In this document: in pieces, positions 19,567 through 31,164 of the stretch
How positions within the stretch are numbered: the first letter of the stretch is position 1
Layout: every line of letters begins with the position of its first letter
Assembly: GCF_000149955.1 (NCBI RefSeq)
Contig: NC_030988.1
Coordinates: 560,810 to 624,809 of the forward strand
Reading direction: 5' to 3'
From: Fusarium oxysporum f. sp. lycopersici 4287
Lineage: Eukaryota; Ascomycota; Sordariomycetes; Hypocreales; Nectriaceae
Length of the DNA: 64,000 bases
Position numbers and translations under genes: made by a program
The notes under the pieces: generated by a model
The model's database searches: none
Told to the model about the DNA's origin: nothing
What the model saw: the letters and a program-made list of their open reading frames with translations, nothing else

Positions 19567-22500
19567 ACAGGTAGCACATATTGTGTGTGAGATCCTCCAC
19601 GATATCGGCAATGCTCTGGAATGGAACTGGAATCGACTTCGCATAGATCTGCCGGAATATCTCATCATGCACGATGTAATAGTGACATGGGCGTGCGGTC
19701 CCTTGAAGTGCAGCGTGTGCCTGCAGGAAGAAATCCCAGTTCCGCGCCTCAGTCACTCCGCGGTCGACGACGGTACCAGGTTTAGTATTGCCAGACCTAT
19801 CGCAGTCTTGCTCGGTAGTGGGATAGAATCTTGTTTTGTGCCGCTTGCCGCAGACTATGATAGTGAAGCGCGGAAGGCCTTTTTTGGTGTCAGCTGCTGG
19901 GTACATCTGTTCGCATGCGCGGCGGAGTTGAGGAAGCTCTTGCGAGAGAACCATGTCATATTGGCCTTCGGAGACTCCGTCGCGGTAGATGAGAATATTC
20001 TCCGGGAGAGCGGCGTGTTTGCCCTTGGTCTTCCAGAGGCCAAGGCGAGATTTAAGCATTTGTGTGAGATCGTCCACATTCTCCTGTCTCGCGCGCTGTA
20101 TGCGCAAAGTTGCGGGCCATTGACCTAGGAACTTGTCAATGGAAGCCACCATTGCAGAGACAGAAGGCGCGTTGGAAGCCGAGCCAGGTGAGGGGTGCGT
20201 AACGTCAATGCCGACAACCATTGTCTTGTCCTGGTCGATAACGCCGAGATTCTTGTTCTCCACGATCTGATTGATACCGCCAAGCTTGAGATTGAACTTC
20301 AAAGCGACATTGGCCATATATTGCTCGCGACCGCGGTCTTTCGCTAGTTTGGAACCCACCGAGCAGATAGTGTGGATACCATAATTCTTGTCGGCGATCG
20401 TCTTGATGCGCTTGTATAATGGTATGTTTGCTCCGGGAAGGATGATGAAAAGCAGATCTAAAGCTCCAGCGGCACGTTGTAAAGTTGAGCCGAGCGCGGG
20501 ATCGTCTGGATGTTGAAGTTGGAGGCGTTGACCTGGAAACGGTTGAGCTGCGTTGACGCCAATTTTCTGTAGGGCGGCATGGAACTCATTCATAACGGCC
20601 CGCGAGCTTTGCTGGTCGAAAGAGTCGCGTATCCCAGGAATAGAGATCATCAGGTATGACCATTTAGCAAGTGACGCGCCAATGTTAAATCTAATATCCG
20701 ACATGTTCCAACTACCTAAGCGGAGATCAGCGGCCTTGTTGTTCTTGTAGATAACCTTTGGACCAAAAAGGATGCGACCTGGGACTTTGATGAGTCCCGG
20801 TGTGATTTTCAGGCCAAAAGAACGCTGAACGGTGTTAGTATGTAATATACAAAATTGAAGCGAAAACGTACCAAAAGTACATTGGTGTTCTCATCTAGAC
20901 CAGCAGTCTGCACACCCTCACTATAAATCGAGTTCGCGTTTTCCCACGGCTTTCGAACAGCGTGGCGAATCATCTGCTGCGCTTGGCTGCCGTTGAGCTT
21001 CGACTTGGAGGGCTGACCCGGGAGGACAACGCAGACCTCTGCTGGGAGATACATCGGATTGTCCCGGTTGCCACAGTTAACCAACGGAAGTTGGGTATCT
21101 TGCAGAACTCGATTGTATGCTGCGTCACAGTCAGTGATGCTGTATCGAGTGATGGATAGTGAAAATGACACACTTATTCTGAAAAAGTCAAACACAGTGA
21201 TATACCTCCCAGAGGTAGAAGCTGCTGAGCTCTCTGCCTGGGCCTTACCCTTCCCTTTGCCCTTCCCCTTCGCGCCTCCCTTGGCTACCGGCTTAGGTGC
21301 ACTAGAGGAGCTGGCTTCACCATCGAGCCAGAACTCCACATCTTTGGCACCTGCCCCGTGCTGTCTAACGCGCGGTGGGTGGGCCAAACCATGTCCATCG
21401 TCCTTCCTAGCAAGCCCGAAGATAGTCTTGACGCGGGGAACAACTTCGTTGGCTTTGTTACGCTTCTCGGGAAGATGCGTAGTCTGTATGCGAACCAATT
21501 TGAGAAATCGTTCCAACATGACGGTGTTGTGAAGTCCGTAACTTTTCATGAGCTCCGGTAAAGGAACAGCATGGTAAAACGCTCCATGGCTCACGTTGAT
21601 ATTGACGAGAATGCGACAAGTCGCTACGCGCACACTCGAAAAGAAGCCTCGAATGATTTCCAAACCGGAGCCGATGTCTCCTCTTGCTGCGTCACTGCTG
21701 AGAGAAAAGCTCTTTGTCGATCCAATTGTGACGAGGTTCTTTGCGGATTTGGCATAGTGGTTCAGGAAGATATTCAGAGCCTGCGTCAACTCCTGCTTAT
21801 CTACCAATGACTGGCTGAGGCTCGTTGAGTTCAGGTAGTTGACCAACTCGCCGACATTTAAAGTTTTCGTATATTGGACGCGAACCTTGTATATGGTAGC
21901 CCTAGCAGTCGGTTCGTCTTCACCTTCTGAGCGATAGGGGACCTCAACGAGGACCTCGTCCTGCGAAAACTTAGTTTTGGAGACAAGAGTAAACCTGAAA
22001 TCTGTTGCAATGTCGCCCTGTTGGGCTGCAAATTCCGGCGCCTGGAGTAGTAGCTGCACAACCCGGAAATGTTTCTTACCGACAGCTACAGGGCTGATCT
22101 GGATATCGTATCGATGCAAGGTCAAGTTCGACGGCGGCAATAATTCGACGTAGTTTGCCGTGAGTTGAACCTTGATGCCCCGGGTACCATATCCCGGACG
22201 ACTGGGAAAGCCTTCGGTTAGCTTCAGGCTATCAAGATCGAACTTGTTCTTTGTCGCTAGGTGCAATGCATCTTCGACCTTTGCAACCTGGGAATTCTGG
22301 CCTTGGGAGTTGCTATAGTATCGACAAAATTAGCATTTGGTACGACCATAACTTTGCTCCGTATGGTCCTTACGGAAAGACCTGGATAGTTTGTTGACCA
22401 CCGCCAGTCGGCCTTCTATACCCTCCTCTTCCACCTCCAGCTCGTCCTCTACTTCCGCCCGTATCGCCTCGGAAACTACCGCTGCCCCCCCGAGGTCCAT

Positions 22501-22576
22501 AATTGCCCTGGCCACCTCTTCCTCCGCCTCTTCCCCGGCCTCCATGATATCCACCGCCTCTGTTCCCACTAGACAT
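19567..22576 (-). pseudogene. Argonaute (QDE2/AGO-type) gene, interrupted by Copia element
   Basis: Core RNA-silencing nuclease: binds small RNAs and cleaves matching RNA. Exons: 22576-22374, 22312-21174, 21119-20872 and 20824-19567. The introns are 61, 54 and 47 nt, and all phases agree. A Gly/Arg-rich start (MSSGNRGGGYHGGRGRGGGR) is followed by the N domain (RPGYGTRGIKVQLTANYVEL), PAZ region (DFFRI..., VNCGNRDNPMYLPAEVCVVL), MID (FGPKVIYKNNKAADLRLGSW) and PIWI. The slicer residues are present: Asp in VVGIDVTHPSPG, Asp in LIYRDGVSEGQYD and His in GTARPCHYYIVHDE. Coding stops being Argonaute at LTHNMCYL, where the Copia LTR begins. A transcript would read through into LTR and end after 16 foreign codons, losing the last 72 residues of PIWI, which normally help hold the guide 5' end. 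The joined gene would have been about 1022 aa. No other damage is visible. Confidence 0.93.
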
Positions 22577-23413
22577 GGTATTGAATGGCTGAGCTGGGAA
22601 TCCAAGCAAGATATTGAAGCAAAGCGATCCGTAAGACGTCGAAGGAGATTGAATGAGAAGGAGCGAAGCGGGGTGTTGGGTGACTGCTATTCCGGTTAGT
22701 GGCTATGCCCGGAAGCGGGTTGACCGACAGCCGAGTTACTGTGACGTGATTTGAACGCCCCTGCTCGCCACTGTCCCCAAACCTTCCACTATTATTTTTC
22801 AACCCTGCGTTATGTAGATCCTAGTGACCATGATTCTGGTTCTGGCGCACGATGCGTGAGCCGTTCAAGCTGCTAATCAAGCAATCAGAATGTGCAGATT
22901 GCGTACATGATATGGTATGACGTGGGCAAATAGCCAACAATGAAAGTAATGCGCATCCTGCAAGCGATAAACTAATCGCCGCACGTGAATATAATCGTCA
23001 TGATGCCGTCTGTGGATCTGCACCCCCCAAACCCCACTTGGGAAAACATCTGGCCACGATTCATACTGGATATGTCGGAACGATATGGCCTCAAAATGAG
23101 AAGATTAGATAACTTATTTAGAGTAACAAACCCAATAGATACGAGATTAAAGAGTCGACCTAGAGCTGTTTCTCAAATCGCCTGCCGAGCAGTCTCGTTA
23201 TTATTCAAACTTATCCATGTACAATCATGTCTATAAGCTAGTAGATGACAGATACCTGAGATGAAACCTCTGCAAGCCAGTCGAAAATTCATGACTAATG
23301 CTATCGTGGTTCAAAGACAACCATTACTGTTCTAAATAATGGAAAAGACCTCAGTAGACCTGCAGTTATCAAATCCCCATGTGCTCTAAACTTGGCCATT
23401 ATCCATGAATTGT
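22577..23413. other. Argonaute upstream region, no gene seen
   Basis: Presumed promoter and leader of the Argonaute gene, then AT-richer DNA without a recognisable frame. Confidence 0.5.
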
Positions 23414-23772
23414 CTAGATTATAATCTTTTCATCAACATAATGATCGGTAGTGCCTATACCACAAAACATTCCGCTTGATAATTTAATCTCGAAACCAAA
23501 GTGCTGCTCCGTTCCGAATTTCTTCATGGTGTAGGGGCCAACAAGGCTACTTTGGCACAAGCCGCGGGTCCTGTCGCATACGGCGACTGTCAAGCCGGTT
23601 GCGCTGGTGTTGTTATGGCTTGCTACGGTGCAGCCGGGTAAAACATGGGGTGCTACCGTCGGAGCTACAGTCCCGGCATCAATCGTCGCCTGCAACAGCG
23701 TGTTTGGGGCAGGACCCGCGGAGACAGTCGTCAAGAGGATGGCCAGGGTGACGATAAGAACAAGAGCTTCAT
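23414..23772 (-). pseudogene. small secreted cysteine-containing protein, frameshift in signal peptide
   Basis: The minus-strand frame encodes a signal-peptide-like hydrophobic stretch (LVLIVTLAILLTTVSAGPAP) followed by about 95 residues with four Cys (PGCTV, VCDRTRGLC, GMFCGIG) and no membrane segment. The only suitable ATG (23770-23772) is one base out of frame with the hydrophobic core. The span is 359 nt, one short of 120 codons, so a single-base deletion just after the start codon is the simplest reading. Size, secretion and Cys content resemble small secreted effector or defence proteins, but no homologous family is recognised. The base call should be checked before calling it dead. Confidence 0.5.
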
Positions 23773-23887
23773 TGATGAGGATAGTGGCTTAATATAAGGT
23801 CTTTTTGTATGCAGGCTAGATTCCGGGATTACCCTAAGTAATGAGAAGAATCAGGTTGTTTCTGTATGAATAGAGCTTGAACTTATG

Positions 23888-24093
23888 TGTCAGATATTAA
23901 GGTGTATCGTGTATATTTCTTGATTTTGTCGCAATCGAAGGACTATTGAGACCATATATCTTCGACTGGTTCCTTCTAGGACTTGAGTCCTAGAAAGTCC
24001 TAGATGAAAGTCCTACGATCTAAGTTTAGGGCGTCAAACTTTAATCCTGAACCTTAATCCTGAAGTTGAGGGTGAACCCTCCAACATTCAACA
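23888..24093 (-). repeat. solo LTR, 206 bp, inverted relative to 13563-13768
   Basis: The reverse complement runs TGTTGAATGTTGG ... ATATCTGACA and matches 13563-13768 along its full length with scattered substitutions. Flanks differ (TTATG before, CCTAC after), so there is no target duplication. A rearrangement or ectopic recombination may have joined unrelated flanks. Confidence 0.9.
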
Positions 24094-25460
24094 CCTACAT
24101 ATGGAAGCCCCGTACATGACGAATCTCACTTCGAGGGTTGGTCCGACACAGATTCATGCAGCGGAGGCAGCATCACTAAGTACGATTGGCGGCTTGCTGT
24201 AGTCAAGACTCGGTTATATACCAGTCATGTCAATGTCACACAGTACTGGACCTGGGTTGGTCAGATACAATGTTTCCAACACCAAGCACTCAAAGATGTG
24301 AGATCGATTTCCATGTCAACCTCGCAGAGATTGAGGAGATGAAATGGAATATCGAAGCACTTCGCGTTCACATCGTTATGAAAAAGGATGCCGGAAAGCT
24401 TGCTGCGGATGGCAAGCCTCGAGGCGATGTTATGGCATCTTTTCCACGAGCACGCACAATGCGACGCTTTCACTTCTTTTGTAGAGAAAGGGGCATTAAG
24501 TTGGACAAAAGGGACCCGTAAGTGTAACACCAAAGAAGAATTGTGACGGAATTTGGAACTGACCTGGATGATAGCGAGCAACTCAATAGTCTATGGAATT
24601 CCATTGTTTCTGAACAATTGCCCGGTCGAGGCTATTCCCATCAACAGTTGGTGAAATGAGTTTCGTCGTCTGCGAGTGGCAATGAAATGTATTGAAAGAA
24701 GCATGTTCTATTACACTAGAGGCTATTGAGGCATACATACCACAAGAGCATGAGCCCAAGGCTTTCAAATCAACCCCTATTTTCTCTTTCTCACACCACT
24801 CAGTCATCCGTGTGGTGATACCATTGTTATGAGGGGATTCCATTTGTAGCTCTTGGAGTCTTTGAAGATAAGATCTGATAGAGGTTTCCCGTAAGTAAAT
24901 AGATAACATCAGTTGTGCTTTATTCGTTTCTGTCTGCTAGCATGAAAGAAGACCAGCAACTGGCAATGGGTTTCCCGTGTATTTGTAAAAAGGCAGGTTT
25001 CTATTGCCTTTAAAGTGTAACTTTCAGTCAGACTAAGTATAATAAAAGCACTTTTCCAGTCAAACGAATTCCCTAGTCTTTTAACCGCGATTGCGGTCGT
25101 CTTTCATGAGTGATAGACGCTACTTGGGCTCAGTCACAAGCACTCATCGTTTCAAGCCTCTCAATCATTTGGGATTACAACGAGTCGACATGGTTGGCCT
25201 CGAGACTTTACTGACGTTATATCCGCAAATTGGAATCTTAGTTCGCGCGAACCCTGACAATTCGAGCCATAAGCCTTGCTATGTTTCGTTTGAATACATT
25301 TTATGTGACCACTTAGGTTTCGTGAGCGAAGCTCTGCAGTCCCCAGAACAGAAGGATGAAAGCCATGCTGACATTGTGTGCTACTTCCGATGTCCCACGA
25401 TCCTTGATACCCAGAAACATCAGGACTCTCGGAAGCATTCAGAGGCATCACGCTTTGACA
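24094..25460. other. region with unassigned frames
   Basis: Plus-strand frame 24186-24521 (charged, VNLAEIEEMKWNIEALRV) and minus-strand frame 24583-24909 (LQELQMESPHNNGITTRM, ALGSCSCG followed by GTATGT) have protein-like composition, but I recognise no domain. The second could be a short two-exon gene or a remnant. A plus frame at 25091-25537 overlaps the decarboxylase and is unlikely to be real. Confidence 0.3.
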
Positions 25461-26414
25461 TTAGTTGTTCATCAGGCATAGACTCTGACGAGCCACTCTC
25501 TTATACTCTTTCGCCAGCGCTGTTAATAGTCTCATGATCCCAGGAATGGATGAGATCAGGTAACGATCGATCATACTTTGCTCGTAGTTGACGTAGATAA
25601 CCTTTGGGGGAGGAACACTGTTGAAAGAGGTGCAGTAGCTGGGCCCGTAGGCAGCGGGGCCGTATATCTTCTCGTTGCCATTTGCATCCTTTCCCAGGAT
25701 AATGTCGTCACTATCACAGGTTGGCCCGTAGAGAACGCAAGGCCCCGTTGTTCCAGGAGGATGGCATGTATGCCACTCGAACGAAATCTTGCTACCTTCT
25801 TTCAATCCGTGATGTGTACCGGCAGAGAGATAGACGCGACTCGGATTAGTACTCAGATCAGTGTTCAAACTTGGCTGGGAGATGTTGATGACATGGATTT
25901 GCAGCCATCCCGCCTTGGAGATAAGGGCACGCCCGGGCTCCGTCGTCATGGTCAACTTGCCATCCCAATCCGCAAAGGCCGAAGAGAAATCATCCATGGT
26001 AGTCTTGTTGTAATCAGTGAAGGAAGGGGCATCCTTGGTCGAGATACCGGCCCACCCTCCACCTATATTGGCAAGCTTCATCTTGATACCAAGTTCTCCT
26101 TTGACATCCCGGAAGAGCTTGGAAAACTGAACAAACGCGTCTTTGGCGAGGTTCTGAGTGCCGCGATAGCCTGAAAGGCCAACAAAAGTGAGGCCATCAC
26201 TTTTAGCTTTCTCGATGATCTTGAACGCTACTTCTGTGCTGACACCAAAGTGGGTGGAGAAAGGCTTGTCAGATCCTTTGCTGGAAGAGATGAGTCGACA
26301 AAAGGGCTTGAGTTCGGCAAGGACAGTGGCCACGTCTCCATCTCCAAGCTCTGCAACCTCGCGAGCGGCCTGAAGTATATGATCAACCTGCGAGAGGCTG
26401 TCGACGGCATAATA
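25461..26414 (-). pseudogene. Orn/DAP/Arg decarboxylase-like (group IV, PLP-dependent), N-terminus missing
   Basis: Ornithine-decarboxylase-fold enzyme, alanine-racemase type. Visible motifs in order: YYAVDSLSQVDHI; the PLP-barrel loop THFGVSTEVAFKII; FVGLSGYRGTQN (family: HVGSG..); NIGGGWAG (glycine-rich phosphate-binding loop); TEPGRALI; and YGPTCDSDDII, the catalytic Cys-containing CGPTCDS.D motif. The C-terminal GPSYCTSFNSVPPP follows. The coding exon begins at an acceptor (ATCCAG, next to 26414). No upstream exon with the PLP-binding lysine motif (YA.K.N) could be found to 27086. Either the first exon is very diverged or the gene is 5'-truncated. It may act on a substrate other than ornithine, since identity to true ODC is partial. 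Confidence 0.65.
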
Positions 26415-27086
26415 CTGGATCAATAACACTAGTCAGAAGATAAAATGCTTGCTTCGGCGACATCCCAACCATCATGTTTTCTTAACATCGAAGCACAAGG
26501 AAACCTATGACGCTTTTCTAGAGAGGAGTCAGGAGGAAACTGAAGGCAAAGGTTTTATCTAAGTCTGCAAAGAAAGAAGCTTCCGGGCCCAATTGAATGC
26601 ATTGGCCAGTGTGCATGCAATTTGCTATTTATATTTGGTTTATAACAAGCTAGGCCTCATCTCCTGGAGTGAAAGGCTAGGCATACCTGTGGTAGTCTAT
26701 ATACTCAGGTCGTTTTAATACTCATTATCATCATCGGGTGGCTGCAGGAAGCTTGACTCCGTGTCGTCTGTGGATCGAACGTGTGATGATTCGTGCTTAG
26801 TCTGAAACTCTTGAACTCCGAAACCTCCTATAAAGATTTCGAATTCGCTTCTTGTAGTCATGAGGGCCCCGCCTGCGGGAATCCATTGTCGTGAGAGAAG
26901 GTTCAGCCCTTGTACGCGGGCCTTGCGCTTGTGAAGAGTTAAGACTCATAGCCAAGGTTGAATTCCGACAACCTAAATCTCCAATTACCGCCTGTTTTTT
27001 CCATACCACTGGCTTACCCTCACTCAGGTCGCAAAGTCGTCGGAACTGCATTTGTGCTTATTCTAGTTGGGAAAACTTCGCCTCAT
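26415..27086. other. intergenic; no first exon for the decarboxylase found
   Basis: Searched by eye on the minus strand for a PLP-lysine motif and a plausible start; none seen. Short frames near 26800-27050 are domain-free. Confidence 0.4.
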
Positions 27087-29336
27087 TCACACCAGAAAGT
27101 CACTCAAAATTCGCACTCGCTGTCTTGCGACCTCGGAGTCTTCGCCCATAACCTTCATGATCTGAATCATGCGTACTGTTAACAACTTGTGAGCAAACAG
27201 GCCGGAGCCAGCAAGGCATGAACACGCACTGATATCGGCTTTTGCCCTGACAAGGAGAGGGCCTTCTGTCACCTTGTTTCTATCTTCTGGCTCTAGAGCA
27301 GTCTCGCTCAGCACATTACCGATACACAGAGCCTCCAAGAATGCTCGGTGGTTGAATCCCCACCAAGCACACGCTTCGATTTCAAAAAGGGAGAAGAAAG
27401 TGAAGAAGGCTGTGATCGCGTCGTGTGCTGCATCCAGGGTCGCATGAATATTGGCAGGAACATCAGGGCTCTCAGAAGCATAAACGAGCATCAGATTATG
27501 GAAGTAGTTGTTGGTCAGGAACAAAGTCTGACGAACCACCCTCTTATTTGTTTTCGCCATTGCCGTGATGCGATCAGGATCCCAAGACCTGAAGACATCA
27601 GGAAACGATTGGTAGACAGCTCGGAAATCGGCAATCAACTTCGATCTCTGTCTTACTGTGGTGCAAATTGGCAGCTCTAACGACCTTGGCGAGCAGATTG
27701 TCTCCTGGACCAAGTTGGCGAGAGTCCAGCAGCCTCGAATATACGCTGCATCTGCGAAATCGCTTTGTGCAATCGACGAACTATCATCTAGTGGATTTTC
27801 CACGGAAATATCCGTATGTGTCGCTGGAGGCGGCAGCGAGAGTATGACGGCCAGTGATGTACCTTGGAGGAGGACAGCTTGCCAGATCTTGCGTCGCTGC
27901 TGCTTCTCGAACAAGTTGGCATCCGGAGTTACTACCAGGATCAGTAAAAGAAGAGACACCAACAAGCAACAGGCACACACCAATAGTTGGATCTCTATGT
28001 AGACCCATAGCATGAGCTTGCCGTATCGAAATGCCTGAAAACGCCCAAGCATCCGATGTGTGGTTGTTGTTGACCAGGAAGTAGGCTAATAATACCATGG
28101 CCTGGATTGACCGCAATGATGCACTGCTAAGATACGTAGCAATACGCAGAGACTGGCTGCTGGCCGAAGCATAGAACTCTGCTGTCAGCTTCCGTTCTTG
28201 GAAAGGTGTTGTCGATGTGACAAACTGTGTGCCCAAGGCTAGCATGGCAAATATCAATGCAACGAAGGTTGGATCTGTGCTGCTGGTCTTTTCTTGCTGC
28301 TTTAATTGCCAGAAATATTCGTAGTCTGCATAGAATGTCTGGCGATGTATCACCGGATACACAGGGTCAACACATTCAAAGTAACGGCTGAGTAGTATAT
28401 CGGCTTGGATTTTCTCTGGAAGCACTGAAATAGGGTCATGTAAGCCCCCTTCACCAGTCCAGTAGTTGACAAAAGGGTGCTCGGATCCAATACCAAAAAC
28501 GTTGCTTGCAGAAGGCGAAGAGTAAGGTACGTTGGACAGAAGACCAATAGAAAGCGCATCGGCGCCGTGCGAGGAGGCCCTAAGATCACTCAACATGCCT
28601 CTATCTGCAATATTTGGAATACGGGGCTTTCCATTGGAACCATACTTCTTCTTAGAGGTTGTCGTAATGCGGCAGCCATTGGAGGCGGATCCAGTGGTCT
28701 CCCTACTTGATTGTTAAATCACAGCAAACAGTTGCTCATTCGGGAGGTATCATACTTGAGAAGGTTGGCGACATGTGTATATCGGCAGTCAGTTTGCCGT
28801 TTTACGCCTGGCTGAGGTTAAGATAAAATTAACAGGACAGGCTGCGACTGAACATACAAGCATGACAACGAGGTCGGTCTCTATCACACTTTGAATACGT
28901 CAGTAGGTTATCCAGCCGACCAAGCCCATTCTCGCAAACAGAAGGAAAGTCGAGGTATTGATTTGTCATTCTCAGACATTTCTTGATCAAATTTCATAAT
29001 GTGCCAGAATATAAAGGTAGAGTGGGCTCATCTTGTATGGAATCGTGAATAGGGATGATCAAGATGTGATGTAAGCACGATACAACATGAGAAACCAAGT
29101 AAGAGGTAATGATGTCCTATCTTGGTCTTGCGCTCGACGCATTCATGGCATGAGAGAGTCAGCTTGTTGCGCTTTTGCTTATTCTTTGGAGGCTTCTCTC
29201 CATCCACGGGCGTCGACGCGTCTTTGACATCCGCGTTAGCTAGGGATGTTGAGGCAAAGGCTAAAGATTGAAGGCCAATTCCGTGAATAGCGAGAGTTGG
29301 ACACCAGTCAGCCGGGCTAGGACCAGACGTGGACAT
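27087..29336 (-). CDS. Zn2Cys6 fungal transcription factor, about 621 aa, five exons
   Basis: Nuclear regulator with an N-terminal zinc cluster and a fungal-specific (Fungal_trans) middle domain. Exons: 29336-29121, 28888-28858, 28807-28756, 28702-27981 and 27931-27087; phases agree. The spliced cluster is C-x2-C-x6-C-x6-C-x2-C-x6-C: CHECVERKTK from exon 1, CDRDRPRCHAC from exon 2, then VKRQTDCRYTHV from exon 3. The Fungal_trans part has ILLSRYFECVDPVYPVIHRQ and AWAFSGISIRQAHAMGLHRD, followed by a 49-nt intron. The first intron (28889-29120, 232 nt) has a defective donor, AAG|ATAGGA where GT is expected; its acceptor is normal. Unless an alternative donor is used, the zinc cluster cannot be completed, so the gene may be newly non-functional. 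The exon 3/4 acceptor could be TAG (28703) or the nearby AAG. Confidence 0.78.
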
Positions 29337-30935
29337 TGAAGGTTGAGGCGGTATATGGGCAGGCGAAGGCTTGGAGAGGGGTCGTAATTGGTGATAAGTA
29401 TGATGTAAGCGCACCCCGTGAAACATCTGTGGATGATACCAAGCTTACCAAACTATTCGGTCAGTGGATAAGCGGCAGTTTTTTGAAGGTATACCAGTCT
29501 CGTCAATTGGTCATCGCAGAGTGGGAGCTGGATCTGACAAACTGGGGTTAAGGCCTGGGATTGACCTGAATCGGACAGAATTTGATTTGGATCCAGAGCG
29601 AGAGCCAGAGCTCCGATAGCTTTAGGGATGATTGAGTCTTAACGGAAGGGCTGCAGATAACGACCGGAGCCTGAACTGATGCGACTTGCTGCTTGACGAG
29701 GGTGTGGTTTATGTTGTGAAGTCTCGGTTGTTGAACACTGCAAATGGTGAATGCATATGGTAAACTGCGGTCAAGGTCTATTAAGGTTGTTCAGAGGCAT
29801 CAAAACCACGGTCAGTGCAAGCAGTGTGGCTCGGAATTGGCCTGACTCGAAGAAAAAAAGTGACGACTGTCCTTCTTGGAACAATAAAATCAAAGGCCAG
29901 AATGCCAATCTGCCTCTTACACCTGATCTCAACCCGGTTCGACCGACTCCGTCACGTGGCTCCACCAGAGTGGAGTCTTTACGGTTTATAATGCCCATGG
30001 CGTCGTACCTACTGCGGAAAATTCAGGAGTTCAGGCGAACACTGCCGTGGGGAAGCGGCATCGGTTGGTGCTAGATAAGAGCAGTGGTTGTTGGGCATGT
30101 CTCGCTTTCCCCTGCAGTTGAGTACGTTCGCTTCTCCACATGCCTTAGCTCTTTTAGCACAGGCCTGCAGCGCATTAGGAACGTACTCCGTCGGCCTCTT
30201 TCGGTTGTCGGACTAATAATAATAAACCGTAGGGAAAAGGAAACAATCAGGAGGGGACTATAATGTGCATCCAAGAGACGTTTCTAGCGTCAGAGGAGCG
30301 TGGTGGCCCGTGTTGCGCAACTGGTGCTTGGTCGATTGCCTTTTTCTTTCACGTGATGCAAGAATTATGCGCATCAGCCTTATTTCCGTTCCTCAGTAGG
30401 TAAAGTAGGCCGATTTGATTCGTCTAATTATCAGCATCCTCATTTGCACGAGCTGTACGAGGCTGGCGAAGTAGGACCTTCGACAACTACTTTTTTCTAT
30501 ACTCGCCTTCCCAACAACGTCACCTTGCATGGTTCCATACCTCTATAGTAGATAATCAACTGATGAAACTTTGTGTGCTTGCGGAGAAGGCATCCCAGTC
30601 CTCTTTGGAGACAAAACCTAATAATAACTGACTTGCTTCATGAGCCAGTACTGCATAGAGCGTAAATTTAGTGCGTAGGTTTCATTCACGTAACTACAGC
30701 CTGATGATATATGCAGAATGCACTGAAGAAGATAAAAAGAGGAATGGAAAAGTTGCCTTGTGAACATCTTTCACGAGACAGCTTTACTATGAGGCATATT
30801 TTACCTTTTGCAGGTTTTACGCAATAACGAGAACATCAAGGATGTTTTTTTCTCTTTTTTTTTTTCGATACTTCAAATTCGCAAAGATATCCTAACATAT
30901 CCACCATACACTATTCAAAACTACCAAAGCCTTCC
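29337..30935. other. intergenic, no gene seen
   Basis: About 1.6 kb without a recognisable frame or repeat. A frame at 29751-30074 is Lys/Arg/Pro-rich and domain-free. Confidence 0.45.
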
Positions 30936-31164
30936 CTATGAATTATATGACTCCATATACAGGATCCCTGAAGCGTTAAGTCGCACCTTGCTACAGTTGT
31001 AGCCCTCCCCATCATTCATCGGGGTACCGCCCACAAAATATAGTCCTCTTGGATAGCGTCGAGTATGGTTATCCTTAGAATCCTCTGGCGGCGCTGGTTT
31101 TCTGAATAACCGGGAAATAAGGGGGTTGATGAACTGTCGCAATCCTGGTAGTGAATGGTAGATA
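30936..31164 (-). pseudogene. seven-helix protein gene, severed 3' end
   Basis: Minus-strand frame IYHSLPGLRQFINPLISRLF, then a Lys/Arg/Pro-rich tail ending MESYNS-stop at 30936. It is the end of helix 7 and the cytosolic tail of the protein encoded at 33092-34050. Removing the transposon together with one TA copy joins the two parts without a frame change (735 nt, 245 codons for this exon). Confidence 0.85.

Noticed and set aside
20962..21810. Plus-strand frames opposite Argonaute
   Set aside because: Antisense shadows. The minus strand carries the conserved protein.
25091..25537. 148-codon plus-strand frame
   Set aside because: Partly antisense to the decarboxylase, no domain, no splice or start support.
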